DNA of 13,476 nt from RGIG3102 sp964525015 (GCA_964525015.1 CAZGFY010000039.1:1-13476); one strand, 5' to 3'. Numbered from the stretch's first letter, positions 1 to 7,208 are shown. Translations and numbers: made by a program. The notes: generated by a model from the letters alone, not told the origin.

Positions 1-275
1 TCTTCCATTTTCATACCGATTAACATTTGATTTTTAATAACATCTCTAAGCATTTTTTTAGCTGAACTATTAACTTTCATTATATCTTCAAGTGAAGCTG
101 CGCTTTCAGCAGTTTCAAGTGTTCCTAGTGCAAATTGAATTTTTTCAGCTTCCGCGTTTAGGATATGAGCTAGTGATAATTCTTCCATACCAATTGAAGA
201 TAAAATAATATTAACAGCGTCATCTCTGTTGATATTAACAGTTGAGTTAATATCAGGAATATTAGGCATTGACAT
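1..275 (-). CDS. Small helical protein, putative spore-surface family (3' end outside window)
   Basis: The first 91 codons are visible and the gene runs off the left edge. The protein starts MSMPNIPDI, followed by two predicted helical segments. The first (about residues 18-50) carries EEL at 31-33, AH at 36-37, NAE at 40-42, EK at 44-45 and Q47. The second (about 61-91) contains EDIMK and RDVIKNQML. The first segment matches the N-terminal half of the small protein at 1438-1842. The second matches the C-terminus of the 985-residue protein at 1866-4823, with 17 of 31 positions identical by eye. The ATG at 275 is chosen because AAGGAG lies 10 bases upstream; the ATG two codons later is too far from it. 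There is no signal peptide or membrane segment. The opening resembles short hypothetical proteins I associate with spore-forming Firmicutes, but I know no established function. A sigma-K-like promoter precedes it. The spore-surface role is inferred. Confidence 0.85.
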   Translation of the reverse strand, partial: MSMPNIPDINSTVNINRDDAVNIILSSIGMEELSLAHILNAEAEKIQFALGTLETAESAASLEDIMKVNSSAKKMLRDVIKNQMLIGMKME

Positions 276-320
276 AAGTAATGTTCTCCTTTAAATTTGT
301 TTTTTGTGATACTCACACTA

Positions 321-349
321 TATCTTATGCTGTTTATTTTTTATTTGTT
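321..349 (-). promoter_or_regulatory. Sigma-K-like promoter for the partial small-protein gene
   Basis: On the minus strand the gap upstream of the partial gene contains AACA (346-349), 16 bases, then CATAAGATA (321-329). This fits the late mother-cell sigma-K consensus mACm-N16-CATAnnnTA. It lies 46 bases upstream of the ATG, with the ribosome site between. The -35-like part overlaps the stop codon of the 281-residue gene, so readthrough from that gene is also possible. The match is by eye and AT-rich DNA gives chance hits. Confidence 0.45.
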
Positions 350-1193
350 ACTGAATATTATCTATACCCTCTTTTAAATTTAAGTAGACTTTATTCATTA
401 ACTCCAATTCATTACTATCTCCTTTAAAAAACATCTCTTCTTTTTTTAAAAAATCTTCTATGTAGTCATTTTCTTTTAAAAATTTATCTTTTAAAACTTT
501 ATATGTTAAATATATAACTTCTATTTTTTTATTCAATTCCTCTTCTTTTTTTAAAAAAGTTTCTCTTTTTTCAATTAATTTTTTTCTATATGAAATCATA
601 GCTGGTTTTTTCCCGTCCCAATCAGCTGAAATTCGATATTTTCTTTCAAGCTCACTTATAGCACTAGAAAATTTCTCTACTTCTTTTGTGAATTCTGTTT
701 CTTCTAATAGCAGATTATCACTATCCTCTTTTATTTTTAAATAAGAGGAATACAAAACTTTGTAATCTAAAAAAATCTGATTTAATGCATCTTTTTCAAA
801 AATGGTTTTTAATATTTCACTTAATTTTTCTAAGAAATTAATATCATTTTCTAAAATTTCAAAATCAGAATAAAAATTTTCAAAATCTTTAACTTCATTT
901 AAAAATATGCCTTTTTTAACTATATATAATTCTTCTTTTAACTCTAAAATTTTATTTTTAAATATAGCTTTTTCCTTCTCAAAATTTACAATTTCATTTA
1001 AATTATTTAATATTAAAGTATAGTCTTCCTTTGTAGAATTTTCATCATTTTTCAAAAATTGTAATTGCTTTGCAATTTTTTTAGTTTTTTCATTATTATT
1101 TAAATCATTTATAATATCATAAAAATTATTATCTATATTTTTAACATCTTCGCTTTTTTTACCCTCAAACAATTTTGAAAACAAGCCCACCAT
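348..1193 (-). CDS. Unrecognised lysine/glutamate-rich coiled-coil protein, 281 aa
   Basis: I do not recognise this protein. It is almost entirely charged and helical, rich in Lys, Glu, Asn and Leu, with heptad-like stretches at about residues 60-90, 100-130, 150-190 and 205-255. One short non-helical patch, RISADWDGKKPAMISY (about 186-201), separates two coiled segments. The N-terminus (GLFSKLFEGKK) is short and amphipathic, of a kind that can lie on a membrane surface, but there is no signal peptide or transmembrane helix. An AGAGGTGAT ribosome site ends right at the annotated ATG (1193). The in-frame GTG next to it (1190) has better spacing, so the real start may be one codon later. The gene is divergent from the 1438-4823 pair and lies 72 bases upstream of the small helical gene on its own strand. 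A structural or scaffolding role in the same surface locus is only a guess from position. Confidence 0.7.
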   Translation of the reverse strand: MVGLFSKLFEGKKSEDVKNIDNNFYDIINDLNNNEKTKKIAKQLQFLKNDENSTKEDYTLILNNLNEIVNFEKEKAIFKNKILELKEELYIVKKGIFLNEVKDFENFYSDFEILENDINFLEKLSEILKTIFEKDALNQIFLDYKVLYSSYLKIKEDSDNLLLEETEFTKEVEKFSSAISELERKYRISADWDGKKPAMISYRKKLIEKRETFLKKEEELNKKIEVIYLTYKVLKDKFLKENDYIEDFLKKEEMFFKGDSNELELMNKVYLNLKEGIDNIQ

Positions 1194-1244
1194 ATCACCT
1201 CTTTATTATTTATATATATAATATACATTATTGTAGTTTTGCGT

Positions 1245-1259
1245 GATTGCAATGCAATC
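1245..1259. repeat. Short palindrome GATTGC-aat-GCAATC
   Basis: A perfect 6-bp inverted repeat with a 3-base centre, the first of three inverted repeats between the divergent genes at 348-1193 and 1438-1842. It could be an operator or a small hairpin. No regulator is identified. Confidence 0.5.
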
Positions 1260-1283
1260 TTTGGGCAGTACTTCTCGCCCAAA
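1260..1283. repeat. GC-containing hairpin TTTGGGC / GCCCAAA
   Basis: Seven-bp arms at 1260-1266 and 1277-1283 flank a 10-base loop. This is the only GC-rich patch in an otherwise very AT-rich gap. A purine run (AAAAGAAAAA) follows on the plus strand. It resembles neither a normal terminator position for either flanking gene nor a riboswitch I recognise. Confidence 0.5.
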
Positions 1284-1296
1284 AGAAAAACTAAAG

Positions 1297-1322
1297 TTTA
1301 TATTATCGTCAGATAATATAAA
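1297..1322. repeat. Perfect 11-bp inverted repeat with 4-base spacer
   Basis: TTTATATTATC (1297-1307) and GATAATATAAA (1312-1322) are exact reverse complements around GTCA. It lies about 30 bases upstream of the sigma-E-like promoter, so a regulator-binding site is possible. The sequence is AT-rich, but an 11-bp perfect match is more than chance would easily give. Confidence 0.55.
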
Positions 1323-1349
1323 TAATATAATACTATATTCAAAGCTTTG

Positions 1350-1379
1350 TAATAGTGTCAACATACTAAAACATACTAT
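1350..1379 (+). promoter_or_regulatory. Sigma-E-like promoter for the plus-strand surface-protein pair
   Basis: TAATAGT (1350-1356) and CATACTAT (1372-1379) are separated by 15 bases. This resembles the early mother-cell sigma-E consensus, an ATA-type -35 and CATACAnT -10. No well-spaced TTGACA/TATAAT pair is seen here. The -10 box is the second copy of a direct repeat AACATACTA (1360-1368 and 1370-1378) and overlaps a palindrome TACTATA-t-TATAGTA (1374-1388). Assignment is by eye. Confidence 0.4.
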
Positions 1380-1389
1380 ATTATAGTAG

Positions 1390-1412
1390 TGTAGTGTAAT
1401 ATATATACTACA
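1390..1412 (+). promoter_or_regulatory. Small hairpin in the 5' leader
   Basis: TGTAGTGTA (1390-1398) can pair with TATACTACA (1404-1412) as a 9-bp RNA stem with one G-U pair. It lies between the predicted transcription start and the AAAAGGAG ribosome site at about 1421-1428. It may stabilise the transcript; no ligand-binding fold is apparent. Confidence 0.35.
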
Positions 1413-1437
1413 ATAAAATTAAAAGGAGAGTATTCCT

Positions 1438-1842
1438 ATGGGTATGCCAGAAGTTCCAAAAAGAGATAAACTACCAAATATTAAAGAGGCTTTAATTCAA
1501 ATTTTAGAATCGGTTGCATTAGAAGAGCTCGCAATGGCTCATATAATGAATGCCGAAGGAGAAAAAATGCAAGCAATTATAGCAAATATTAATCATCATA
1601 ATGTTTGCGATGATTGTATATCTGAAGCATTCAAAAGCACCAATTCAACTATTAATAATTTAATTATGAAAGAATGGGTTATGCTTAATAAAATTTCTAA
1701 AGCCTTTGATATATACACAAAAATAGAAAAAGATTATCACAAACCACATCCTCACTGTAAAAATAATCACTGTCAAAAAGATTGTAACCATCATCCAAAA
1801 TGCAGATGCTATTATGATAAAGATACTATCTGCGATGACTAA
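1438..1842 (+). CDS. Small helical protein with Cys/His-rich tail, putative spore-surface component
   Basis: This 134-residue protein is of the same family as the partial gene at the left edge. It opens MGMPEVP and carries ALEEL at 27-31, AHI at 34-36, NAE at 38-40, EK at 42-43 and Q45. A second helix at about 62-92 corresponds loosely to the other shared module. A CxxC with two adjacent histidines lies in between (H53, H54, C57, C60). The tail, residues 101-134, holds six His and six Cys, suited to metal binding or disulfide cross-linking. The family members in this window lack a signal peptide, so the tail would form in the cytoplasm. AAAAGGAG precedes the ATG by 9 bases. The next gene follows after 23 bases and is almost certainly co-transcribed. 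By analogy only, Cys-rich proteins such as CdeC of Clostridioides difficile build the exosporium; there is no sequence homology that I can claim. Confidence 0.85.
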   Translation: MGMPEVPKRDKLPNIKEALIQILESVALEELAMAHIMNAEGEKMQAIIANINHHNVCDDCISEAFKSTNSTINNLIMKEWVMLNKISKAFDIYTKIEKDYHKPHPHCKNNHCQKDCNHHPKCRCYYDKDTICDD

Positions 1843-1865
1843 AATAAAAAAGGAGAATCTCAACA

Positions 1866-4823
1866 ATGCCAAGTTTATTTATAAGCGTTGATAAAACTAG
1901 TGGCAATTATGAAGATAGTTTTATTTATGCGATTAATGCTAGTTTTAATGGCATTCAAGGAAATATAAATTCAGCTAAAATTAAAATGTTTATCCCTGAT
2001 TTTTTCAATATATTTTTAGGAGATGTGCGAGAGCCTATAAAAAATGTTAGCGAAAATATTGTTAGTGGTGGAAAAGAAATCATCTTTGATTTTGAAAAGA
2101 TAACAGATTTAGGTATCGCTGTTAGAATCGGATTTGGACTTACTTTTAAATCAACTGCTATAAATCAAACTAATTTTACTCTTTTAGCACAGCTACTAAT
2201 TAACGAAGAAGAAATTTTATCTCAAAACTCCGATGAAATTAAACTTATATTAGTTCCACAGTTTGAAATAACGAGAGAAATTGTGCTCCCAAAATCTTCT
2301 CCATCTAGTGGTAGTGCTGTGTTTTACAAATTAACTCTTGAAAACTTCGGTGATTTAGGGGCAGAAATTGAAAATTTAGTTATAAATTGTGAAAGCACTA
2401 ATTTACTTACAATAGATAGCTCATTCACCGTTACTGGAAAAGATGTTTCAAATAAATTTGCCGACACTTCTATGGATGATATAACAGGGATTTTTAATGA
2501 AAACAATCTAACTTTTACCCTTCCAAAATACAAAGGACAACGTTATGAATTTATTTATCGTGCTGTTATAGATGAAAATTTAGAAATCGGCTCAAAAGTT
2601 AGCAGTGAGGCAAATTTTAGCTATAATAATCTGCCATTTATATTAGAGCTTGATGAAATCACTTTAGATAGCAGTATTTATGATGCATCCATTTCAATAT
2701 ACGCACCTGATTATAGCTTACAAAATGAATACATCTGCTATCGATTAAACATCGAAAATATTGGAAATCAAATTTTAACTAATGCTATTTTCAAAAATGA
2801 ATTACCTGAGGAAATTTCATACTATCAATTTAATACTGGATCATTTAATATTGGAGCTATAAAACAAAATATATCTAGCGAATATTTTATTGATTACACA
2901 ACTGTTAATGGCAATTTTGGCACTCTTGGCCCATTTAACACGGATAATAATACCAGTATTAATCTTTTAGATATAATTCCAATTGAAGATAATCTTTTAA
3001 GCCTTACTTGGAATTTAAACACCCTTGGAATAGGAGTTAAAAACAAAGCTTCTCCACAGCTACTAGGAATAGTTAAATCAGAAGTTGTTTCTGATACTTC
3101 TGTTGTAAATCATATTCACCTAGAATATGACGGCGAAAACCAAAGGTTAGAAAAGGTTGAAAACGCAACAACCTTAATCGCTAATTACTGCGTTTTATCT
3201 CCTAGCTTTTCTTCTTCTGTAAACTCAAATCCTGTTCGCCCTTTAGATACTATTAAGCTAACATTTTCAGCTAATTGCCGAAATTCAAGGCTAAACAATC
3301 CAATTTTCGCTTTTTTAATGCCCAAAGAATTTGAGTATATTGGCAATGAAAATTATAGCTACACCGATATTTTTACATCTATATCCCCTTTAAATCCACC
3401 TGCTTTAATTATCGAAAACTTTAATGAAAACAAGGATACTTTAATAAAATTCGAATTCGTAAATGAATATGAATTTAATTTTAAACAGCTTTCAAATATT
3501 AAAATTTCATTTGATATTAAAGTTAAAGTTGGCTCGCTTGGAGAAACTACATCATTTTTACTTTTAAACACAGTTAATAGCACAGGAGTTATCCCAAACA
3601 CAACTGATATATATCAGGATAAAAACAATATTGCTCAAAATCCTGATATATCAAAAAATTACGCTAAAAGTAATACAATTAAAAATATTATTTTATACTT
3701 TGTTTCAACTTCTTCTAATAAAAAGGTTAAAGGTTTACTTGATAGTAAATATTTAGAAGAGCCGTTAATTGGAAAAACTGTTAGTGGTGGCAGTTTAGAA
3801 TACTTAATCACCGTAAAAAATATCGGTAATGCAGATTTAGAAAATATTGAAATCGTTGATATACTTCCATTTATCGGAGATACAGGAGTTATCCAAATAA
3901 GTGAAAAACGAAATAGCCAGTTCCCTATTTACGCTATTAGCGAAGTGGCTGCGATTATACTACCGATAAATGAGAATGTTGAATTTGATATATTCTATTC
4001 AAAAAGCTCCGATCCTGTAAGATTTGGTGCTAATTTTAATATTATTGGCACAGATGATGATTGGACTAGCGAAATTTTTGAAGATTTAAGCCTTTTAAAA
4101 TCCTTTAAAGTAAAAACTAAAAATTCAATTATAGCACCCGGCGAAACTTTAAAAATCGCCATTACAGCAAATGTTCCACTTGGGGCAAATACTAACAGCA
4201 TTGCTTTTAACTCCTTTGCTGCCGATGTATCTTATAAAGATTTAAATAATAATATCCAGCATTTACTGGCTATTGAGCCTGAAAAAGTTGGGATTGAGAT
4301 AGCTGATAGCCAACCTAACACTGGCTCTATATCAGGCTATGCTTTTTTTGATAGCAATGCAGATGGCTATTTTAATAATGATGAAGAATATTTAAATGAT
4401 GTAATAGTCACCTTATATGATGAAAATCAAAATTTAATTAGATACACTGCAACCACGCCAAACTTTCAGGGCGTTTTAGGTCAATATGGATTTAATAATT
4501 TAGCTATTGGAAAATACTATATAAAATTTATAGTTGATGATAAAAAATTAAAGTTTACCCAGCAAAAAACAGACAGCGATAATGGCAGTAAAGCAAGCGC
4601 TAAAACAGGCGTAACTGGGCTAATAGATTTAACTGACATTAATAATATCGATAATATTAATATAGGAATAATTCCAAAAGGAAGATACACTCTCGAAGAA
4701 ATTATGAAAATAAATAATCAAACTCGGGGAGTTGTAAGAGATATCATTAAAAATCAAATGCTACTAACTATGAAACAAGAAGATGTATTAGAATTAATCG
4801 AAAATTCAAATAAAAATTCATAA
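1866..4823 (+). CDS. DUF11/SdrD-B-like repeat protein, 985 aa, with shared C-terminal helical module
   Basis: A large, mostly beta-strand protein. After an N-terminal beta region (about 1-130), at least four DUF11-like domains follow, at about 132-270, 271-440, 440-615 and 616-815. They are marked by phrases such as YRLNIENIGNQ and YLITVKNIGNADL followed by a 'LPxxI' strand. Residues 820-940 form an SdrD-B-like domain starting GSISGYAFFD. It contains an EF-hand-type loop with D829, N831, D833, G834 and E840 in the expected positions, so calcium binding is likely. Residues 942-985 are a helical tail shared with the partial gene at the left edge. DUF11 and SdrD-B domains normally sit on exported, wall-anchored proteins, but here there is no signal peptide, no LPxTG motif, no membrane helix and no S-layer-homology domain. 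AGGAGA lies about 10 bases before the ATG. I infer a spore-surface fibre or adhesin-like protein assembled from the mother-cell side; other non-classical export cannot be excluded. Confidence 0.88.
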   Translation: MPSLFISVDKTSGNYEDSFIYAINASFNGIQGNINSAKIKMFIPDFFNIFLGDVREPIKNVSENIVSGGKEIIFDFEKITDLGIAVRIGFGLTFKSTAINQTNFTLLAQLLINEEEILSQNSDEIKLILVPQFEITREIVLPKSSPSSGSAVFYKLTLENFGDLGAEIENLVINCESTNLLTIDSSFTVTGKDVSNKFADTSMDDITGIFNENNLTFTLPKYKGQRYEFIYRAVIDENLEIGSKVSSEANFSYNNLPFILELDEITLDSSIYDASISIYAPDYSLQNEYICYRLNIENIGNQILTNAIFKNELPEEISYYQFNTGSFNIGAIKQNISSEYFIDYTTVNGNFGTLGPFNTDNNTSINLLDIIPIEDNLLSLTWNLNTLGIGVKNKASPQLLGIVKSEVVSDTSVVNHIHLEYDGENQRLEKVENATTLIANYCVLSPSFSSSVNSNPVRPLDTIKLTFSANCRNSRLNNPIFAFLMPKEFEYIGNENYSYTDIFTSISPLNPPALIIENFNENKDTLIKFEFVNEYEFNFKQLSNIKISFDIKVKVGSLGETTSFLLLNTVNSTGVIPNTTDIYQDKNNIAQNPDISKNYAKSNTIKNIILYFVSTSSNKKVKGLLDSKYLEEPLIGKTVSGGSLEYLITVKNIGNADLENIEIVDILPFIGDTGVIQISEKRNSQFPIYAISEVAAIILPINENVEFDIFYSKSSDPVRFGANFNIIGTDDDWTSEIFEDLSLLKSFKVKTKNSIIAPGETLKIAITANVPLGANTNSIAFNSFAADVSYKDLNNNIQHLLAIEPEKVGIEIADSQPNTGSISGYAFFDSNADGYFNNDEEYLNDVIVTLYDENQNLIRYTATTPNFQGVLGQYGFNNLAIGKYYIKFIVDDKKLKFTQQKTDSDNGSKASAKTGVTGLIDLTDINNIDNINIGIIPKGRYTLEEIMKINNQTRGVVRDIIKNQMLLTMKQEDVLELIENSNKNS
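4689..4820 (+). other. Shared C-terminal helical module of the 985-aa protein
   Basis: Codons 942-985 encode a tail beginning TLEEIMKINN and containing RDIIKNQMLLTMK. It aligns without gaps to residues 61-91 of the small protein at 1-275 (SLEDIMK...RDVIKNQMLIGMK), with 17 of 31 identical. Such a module fused to a beta-repeat stalk looks like a docking or co-assembly domain. The homology is seen directly; the docking role is inferred. Confidence 0.75.
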
Positions 4824-4834
4824 CTTGAAATAAA

Positions 4835-4864
4835 TTGACATTCATTTATATTATGTGGTAAAAT
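4835..4864 (+). promoter_or_regulatory. Sigma-A promoter of the AIM24-family gene
   Basis: TTGACA (4835-4840), an 18-base spacer and TAAAAT (4859-4864), with an extended -10 TG at 4856-4857. This is a strong housekeeping promoter, unlike the sporulation-type sites upstream, so the gene is probably expressed independently of the preceding pair. No terminator hairpin is seen between 4823 and this promoter. Confidence 0.7.
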
Positions 4865-4900
4865 TTTCCTATACAATAAATTTAGAAAGGAAAAATTAAT

Positions 4901-5581
4901 ATGAAATACCGTATAGTTGGTGAAACACTTCCTGCAGTTATCTGCGATTTAGAATCTGGAGAACATATGATAAACGAAAGTGGCTCTATGTGCTGGATGA
5001 CACCTAATATGAAAATGGAAACAGTAGGAGGAGGTCTTGGCAAGATGTTTGGGCGTGCTCTATCAGGGGATAGTATTTTTCAAAATAAATACACAGCTGA
5101 ACACGGGCCTGGTCAAATAGCTTTCGCAAGCAGTTTTCCTGGTTCAATTAAAGCTTTTGAAGTTACACCTAATAAGGCTTTAATCCTTCAAAAATCAGCT
5201 TTTCTAGCTAGCACATCTGGTGTTGATTTAGAAATGCATTTTCGTGGAAAGCTTGGAGCTGGCCTTTTTGGTGGTGAAGGGTTTATTATGCAAAAAGTTA
5301 GTGGCAATGGCACAGTTTTCGTTGAAATTGATGGCCATGCCGAAGAATACATACTGCAAGCTGGGCAATCAATAATTGTTGACACTGGGTATTTAGCTGT
5401 AATGGACGAAACCTGTTCAATCGAAGTAAAATCTGTTCCGGGCGTTAAAAATATGCTATTTGGTGGAGAAGGCATTTTTAATACTGTTGTAACTGGTCCA
5501 GGTAGAGTTTTACTTCAAACAATGCCAGTTAGTGGTGTAGCCTCAGCACTTCGCCCATATTTTCCAGCTACTGGTAAGTAA
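4901..5581 (+). CDS. AIM24 / TIGR00266 family protein
   Basis: The 226-residue protein has the features of the TIGR00266/AIM24 family (formerly DUF124). These are an early GSMCWM stretch (28-33), a glycine-rich GGGLGKMFGR loop (43-52), a second glycine cluster in LGAGLFGGEGF, and a long run of beta strands ending in an LRPYFP-type tail. The length is normal for the bacterial family. The fold resembles the TRAP-like beta structure reported for this group; the biochemical role in bacteria is not established. There is no signal peptide, so it is cytoplasmic. It has its own strong promoter and an AGAAAGG ribosome site. It ends at a bidirectional terminator, so it is a single-gene unit. It follows the surface-protein pair by 77 bases, but nothing shows that they work together. 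Confidence 0.9.
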   Translation: MKYRIVGETLPAVICDLESGEHMINESGSMCWMTPNMKMETVGGGLGKMFGRALSGDSIFQNKYTAEHGPGQIAFASSFPGSIKAFEVTPNKALILQKSAFLASTSGVDLEMHFRGKLGAGLFGGEGFIMQKVSGNGTVFVEIDGHAEEYILQAGQSIIVDTGYLAVMDETCSIEVKSVPGVKNMLFGGEGIFNTVVTGPGRVLLQTMPVSGVASALRPYFPATGK

Positions 5582-5618
5582 GTAATAATTTAATGGAAAA
5601 ATTATAAATTCATATGCT

Positions 5619-5653
5619 AAAAAGGTGATTTTCAAAAAGAAAATCACCTTTTT
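5619..5653. terminator. Bidirectional rho-independent terminator
   Basis: Perfect 15-bp arms (5619-5633 and 5639-5653) flank an AAAAA loop. The stem core is GGTGATTTTC, with A-runs on the left and T-runs on the right, so it can end both the AIM24-family gene on the plus strand and the convergent M32 peptidase gene on the minus strand. Confidence 0.93.
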
Positions 5654-5670
5654 TATTTAATAGCTTATAT

Positions 5671-7173
5671 TTAATCAAGTTCGTATATTTCACCATACTT
5701 TTTATTTAAGTAAGCAAGGAAGTAATCCGCGTTTAGTTTTTCGCCTGTTAATTTTTGTAGCATTTCTGTTTCTGTATATAGTCCGCCGTATTGATGAATT
5801 TTATCTGTTAGCCAGTTATTTAATCTATCAAATTTTCCTTCTTTAATATCTTTAAATATTTCTTTATCATCATTCACCATTGCATTTAAAATCTGTCCGT
5901 CGTAGATATTTCCTAGGGTATAAGTTTGGAAATATGCATATAACCCTGTTCCCCAGTGCATATCTTGAAGAATTCCATCTGCATCATTTTCAGGGCGAAT
6001 TCCTAAATATTCTTCATATTTATCATTCCATTTATCAACAATTTCATCAAAGCTGATTTCTCCCTTTATTAATTCCTGCTCTAATTCAAATCGGATAATT
6101 GGATGTAAACTATATGTAACTTCGTCTGCCCTTGTTCTAATTAATGATGGCTGTACTTTATTTACAGCTTTATAGTATTCATCAACCGTTACATCTTTAA
6201 ATTGTTCAAACTCTTCTTTTAGTTTTGGAAAGATATATTCGCAGTACTCACGACTTTTGCCAACCATATTTTCATAGAATTTTGCTTGTGCTTCGTGGAA
6301 TCCACCACCAATACCACCGTATAATCCTGCTTTTACTATCTCTTCATTACTTCTATATCCATACATTGCGTGCCCAGACTCATGAAGTCCGGCAAAGAAT
6401 GCACCTGAAAATGATTTGTAATTTAAAGTGAGTCTTGCATCTCTTGGCCCTATTCTTGATGTAAAAGGGTGTGGGGCTAGTCCCATTGCATTTTTATTTT
6501 TATCAAGACCTATATCGTATATAGTTTTTCTAACAAAGTTTTCAAGCTGAGTTTTATCAAATTCTTTTTCTAAAAAATCACTTCTAATTTGAACTTTGCT
6601 ATTATTAATTTTTTCTAAAAGCTCTTTTATACCTTTTTGAAGTTTTGAAAATTCATTATTGATTTCATTTATTGTAAGCCCTTCACTTTGAATTTGTAGC
6701 ATACCTTCAAAGGTGTCCATATCAGGGTATGTTGCCTTGTAGATTTTTAGGCAATGCTCAAATGATTCTTTAAACGATTCTTTGAAAATTTTATAATTAT
6801 TTTCTTCTTTTGCTTTTACCCACGCTTCTCTTGATGCACCTAGTAAAACAACTCTTTTTTGCTTATCTTCTGATGAAACATTAATTGAAGATAGCACTTC
6901 TGATAAAAATTTTCTTACTAATGCTTTTTCTATATCAGTTGGCAGTTCTTCTTTATAGTCTTTTAAAAACTCGGCTGTTTTAATAGCTTTTTCACTCTTT
7001 AAAAGTTCCGACATATTTTTTGCCATATATCCTGAAAGTGTACTTATATGGCTTTTCCCATCTGCAGGAGTTCCGGTCCATTGATCCCAAGATAAAAGTC
7101 CGCTTATATTTTTTAAATACCCAAGTTCCTGACTAATCTCTTTAACGTTTTGTATCGCTTTTTCGTAATTCAT
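5671..7173 (-). CDS. M32 family metallocarboxypeptidase (carboxypeptidase Taq type)
   Basis: A 500-residue, soluble zinc carboxypeptidase that removes C-terminal amino acids from peptides. All M32 signature motifs are present: HPF at 235-237, DARLT at 245-249, the zinc-binding HESGH at 264-268 with catalytic E265, HEAQ at 293-296 (E294 is expected to be the third zinc ligand), the RTRADE block at 346-351, and GILQDMHW ending at W407. The length matches the family (about 500 residues). There is no signal peptide, so it acts in the cytoplasm, probably in peptide recycling. The ATG at 7173 has an AGAGGGG ribosome site. It lies 48 bases downstream of the RND permease gene on the same strand, but an extended -10 promoter in that gap suggests separate transcription. 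No terminator separates the two, so some readthrough is possible. Confidence 0.97.
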   Translation of the reverse strand: MNYEKAIQNVKEISQELGYLKNISGLLSWDQWTGTPADGKSHISTLSGYMAKNMSELLKSEKAIKTAEFLKDYKEELPTDIEKALVRKFLSEVLSSINVSSEDKQKRVVLLGASREAWVKAKEENNYKIFKESFKESFEHCLKIYKATYPDMDTFEGMLQIQSEGLTINEINNEFSKLQKGIKELLEKINNSKVQIRSDFLEKEFDKTQLENFVRKTIYDIGLDKNKNAMGLAPHPFTSRIGPRDARLTLNYKSFSGAFFAGLHESGHAMYGYRSNEEIVKAGLYGGIGGGFHEAQAKFYENMVGKSREYCEYIFPKLKEEFEQFKDVTVDEYYKAVNKVQPSLIRTRADEVTYSLHPIIRFELEQELIKGEISFDEIVDKWNDKYEEYLGIRPENDADGILQDMHWGTGLYAYFQTYTLGNIYDGQILNAMVNDDKEIFKDIKEGKFDRLNNWLTDKIHQYGGLYTETEMLQKLTGEKLNADYFLAYLNKKYGEIYELD

Positions 7174-7208
7174 TTTTACCCCTCTTTTCTTAATTAGTAT
7201 ATTTTTTT

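Noticed and set aside
1260..1322. Possible transcription terminators between the divergent genes
   Set aside because: No gene ends here on either strand, and neither hairpin is followed by a proper T-run in a useful direction.
1380..1437. Possible riboswitch in the leader of the 1438 gene
   Set aside because: The leader is only about 50 bases, AT-rich, and shows no known aptamer core.
1516..1575. Ferritin-like di-iron site suggested by Glu/His pairs in the small helical proteins
   Set aside because: The spacing is not ExxH and only one such helix is present, so a metal centre of that type is not supported.
1660..1872. Open frame of about 70 codons antisense to the Cys/His tail gene, hydrophobic in translation
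   Set aside because: It lies fully opposite a well-supported gene and its hydrophobic look follows from reading Lys/Asn/His codons backwards.
4689..4823. Sortase or S-layer anchor at the C-terminus of the 985-aa protein
   Set aside because: No LPxTG-like motif, hydrophobic stretch or SLH repeat; the end is a charged helical tail homologous to the small protein.
5188..5475. Open frame antisense to the AIM24-family gene
   Set aside because: It is a shadow of a conserved gene with strong promoter and terminator, and has no ribosome site or family resemblance of its own.
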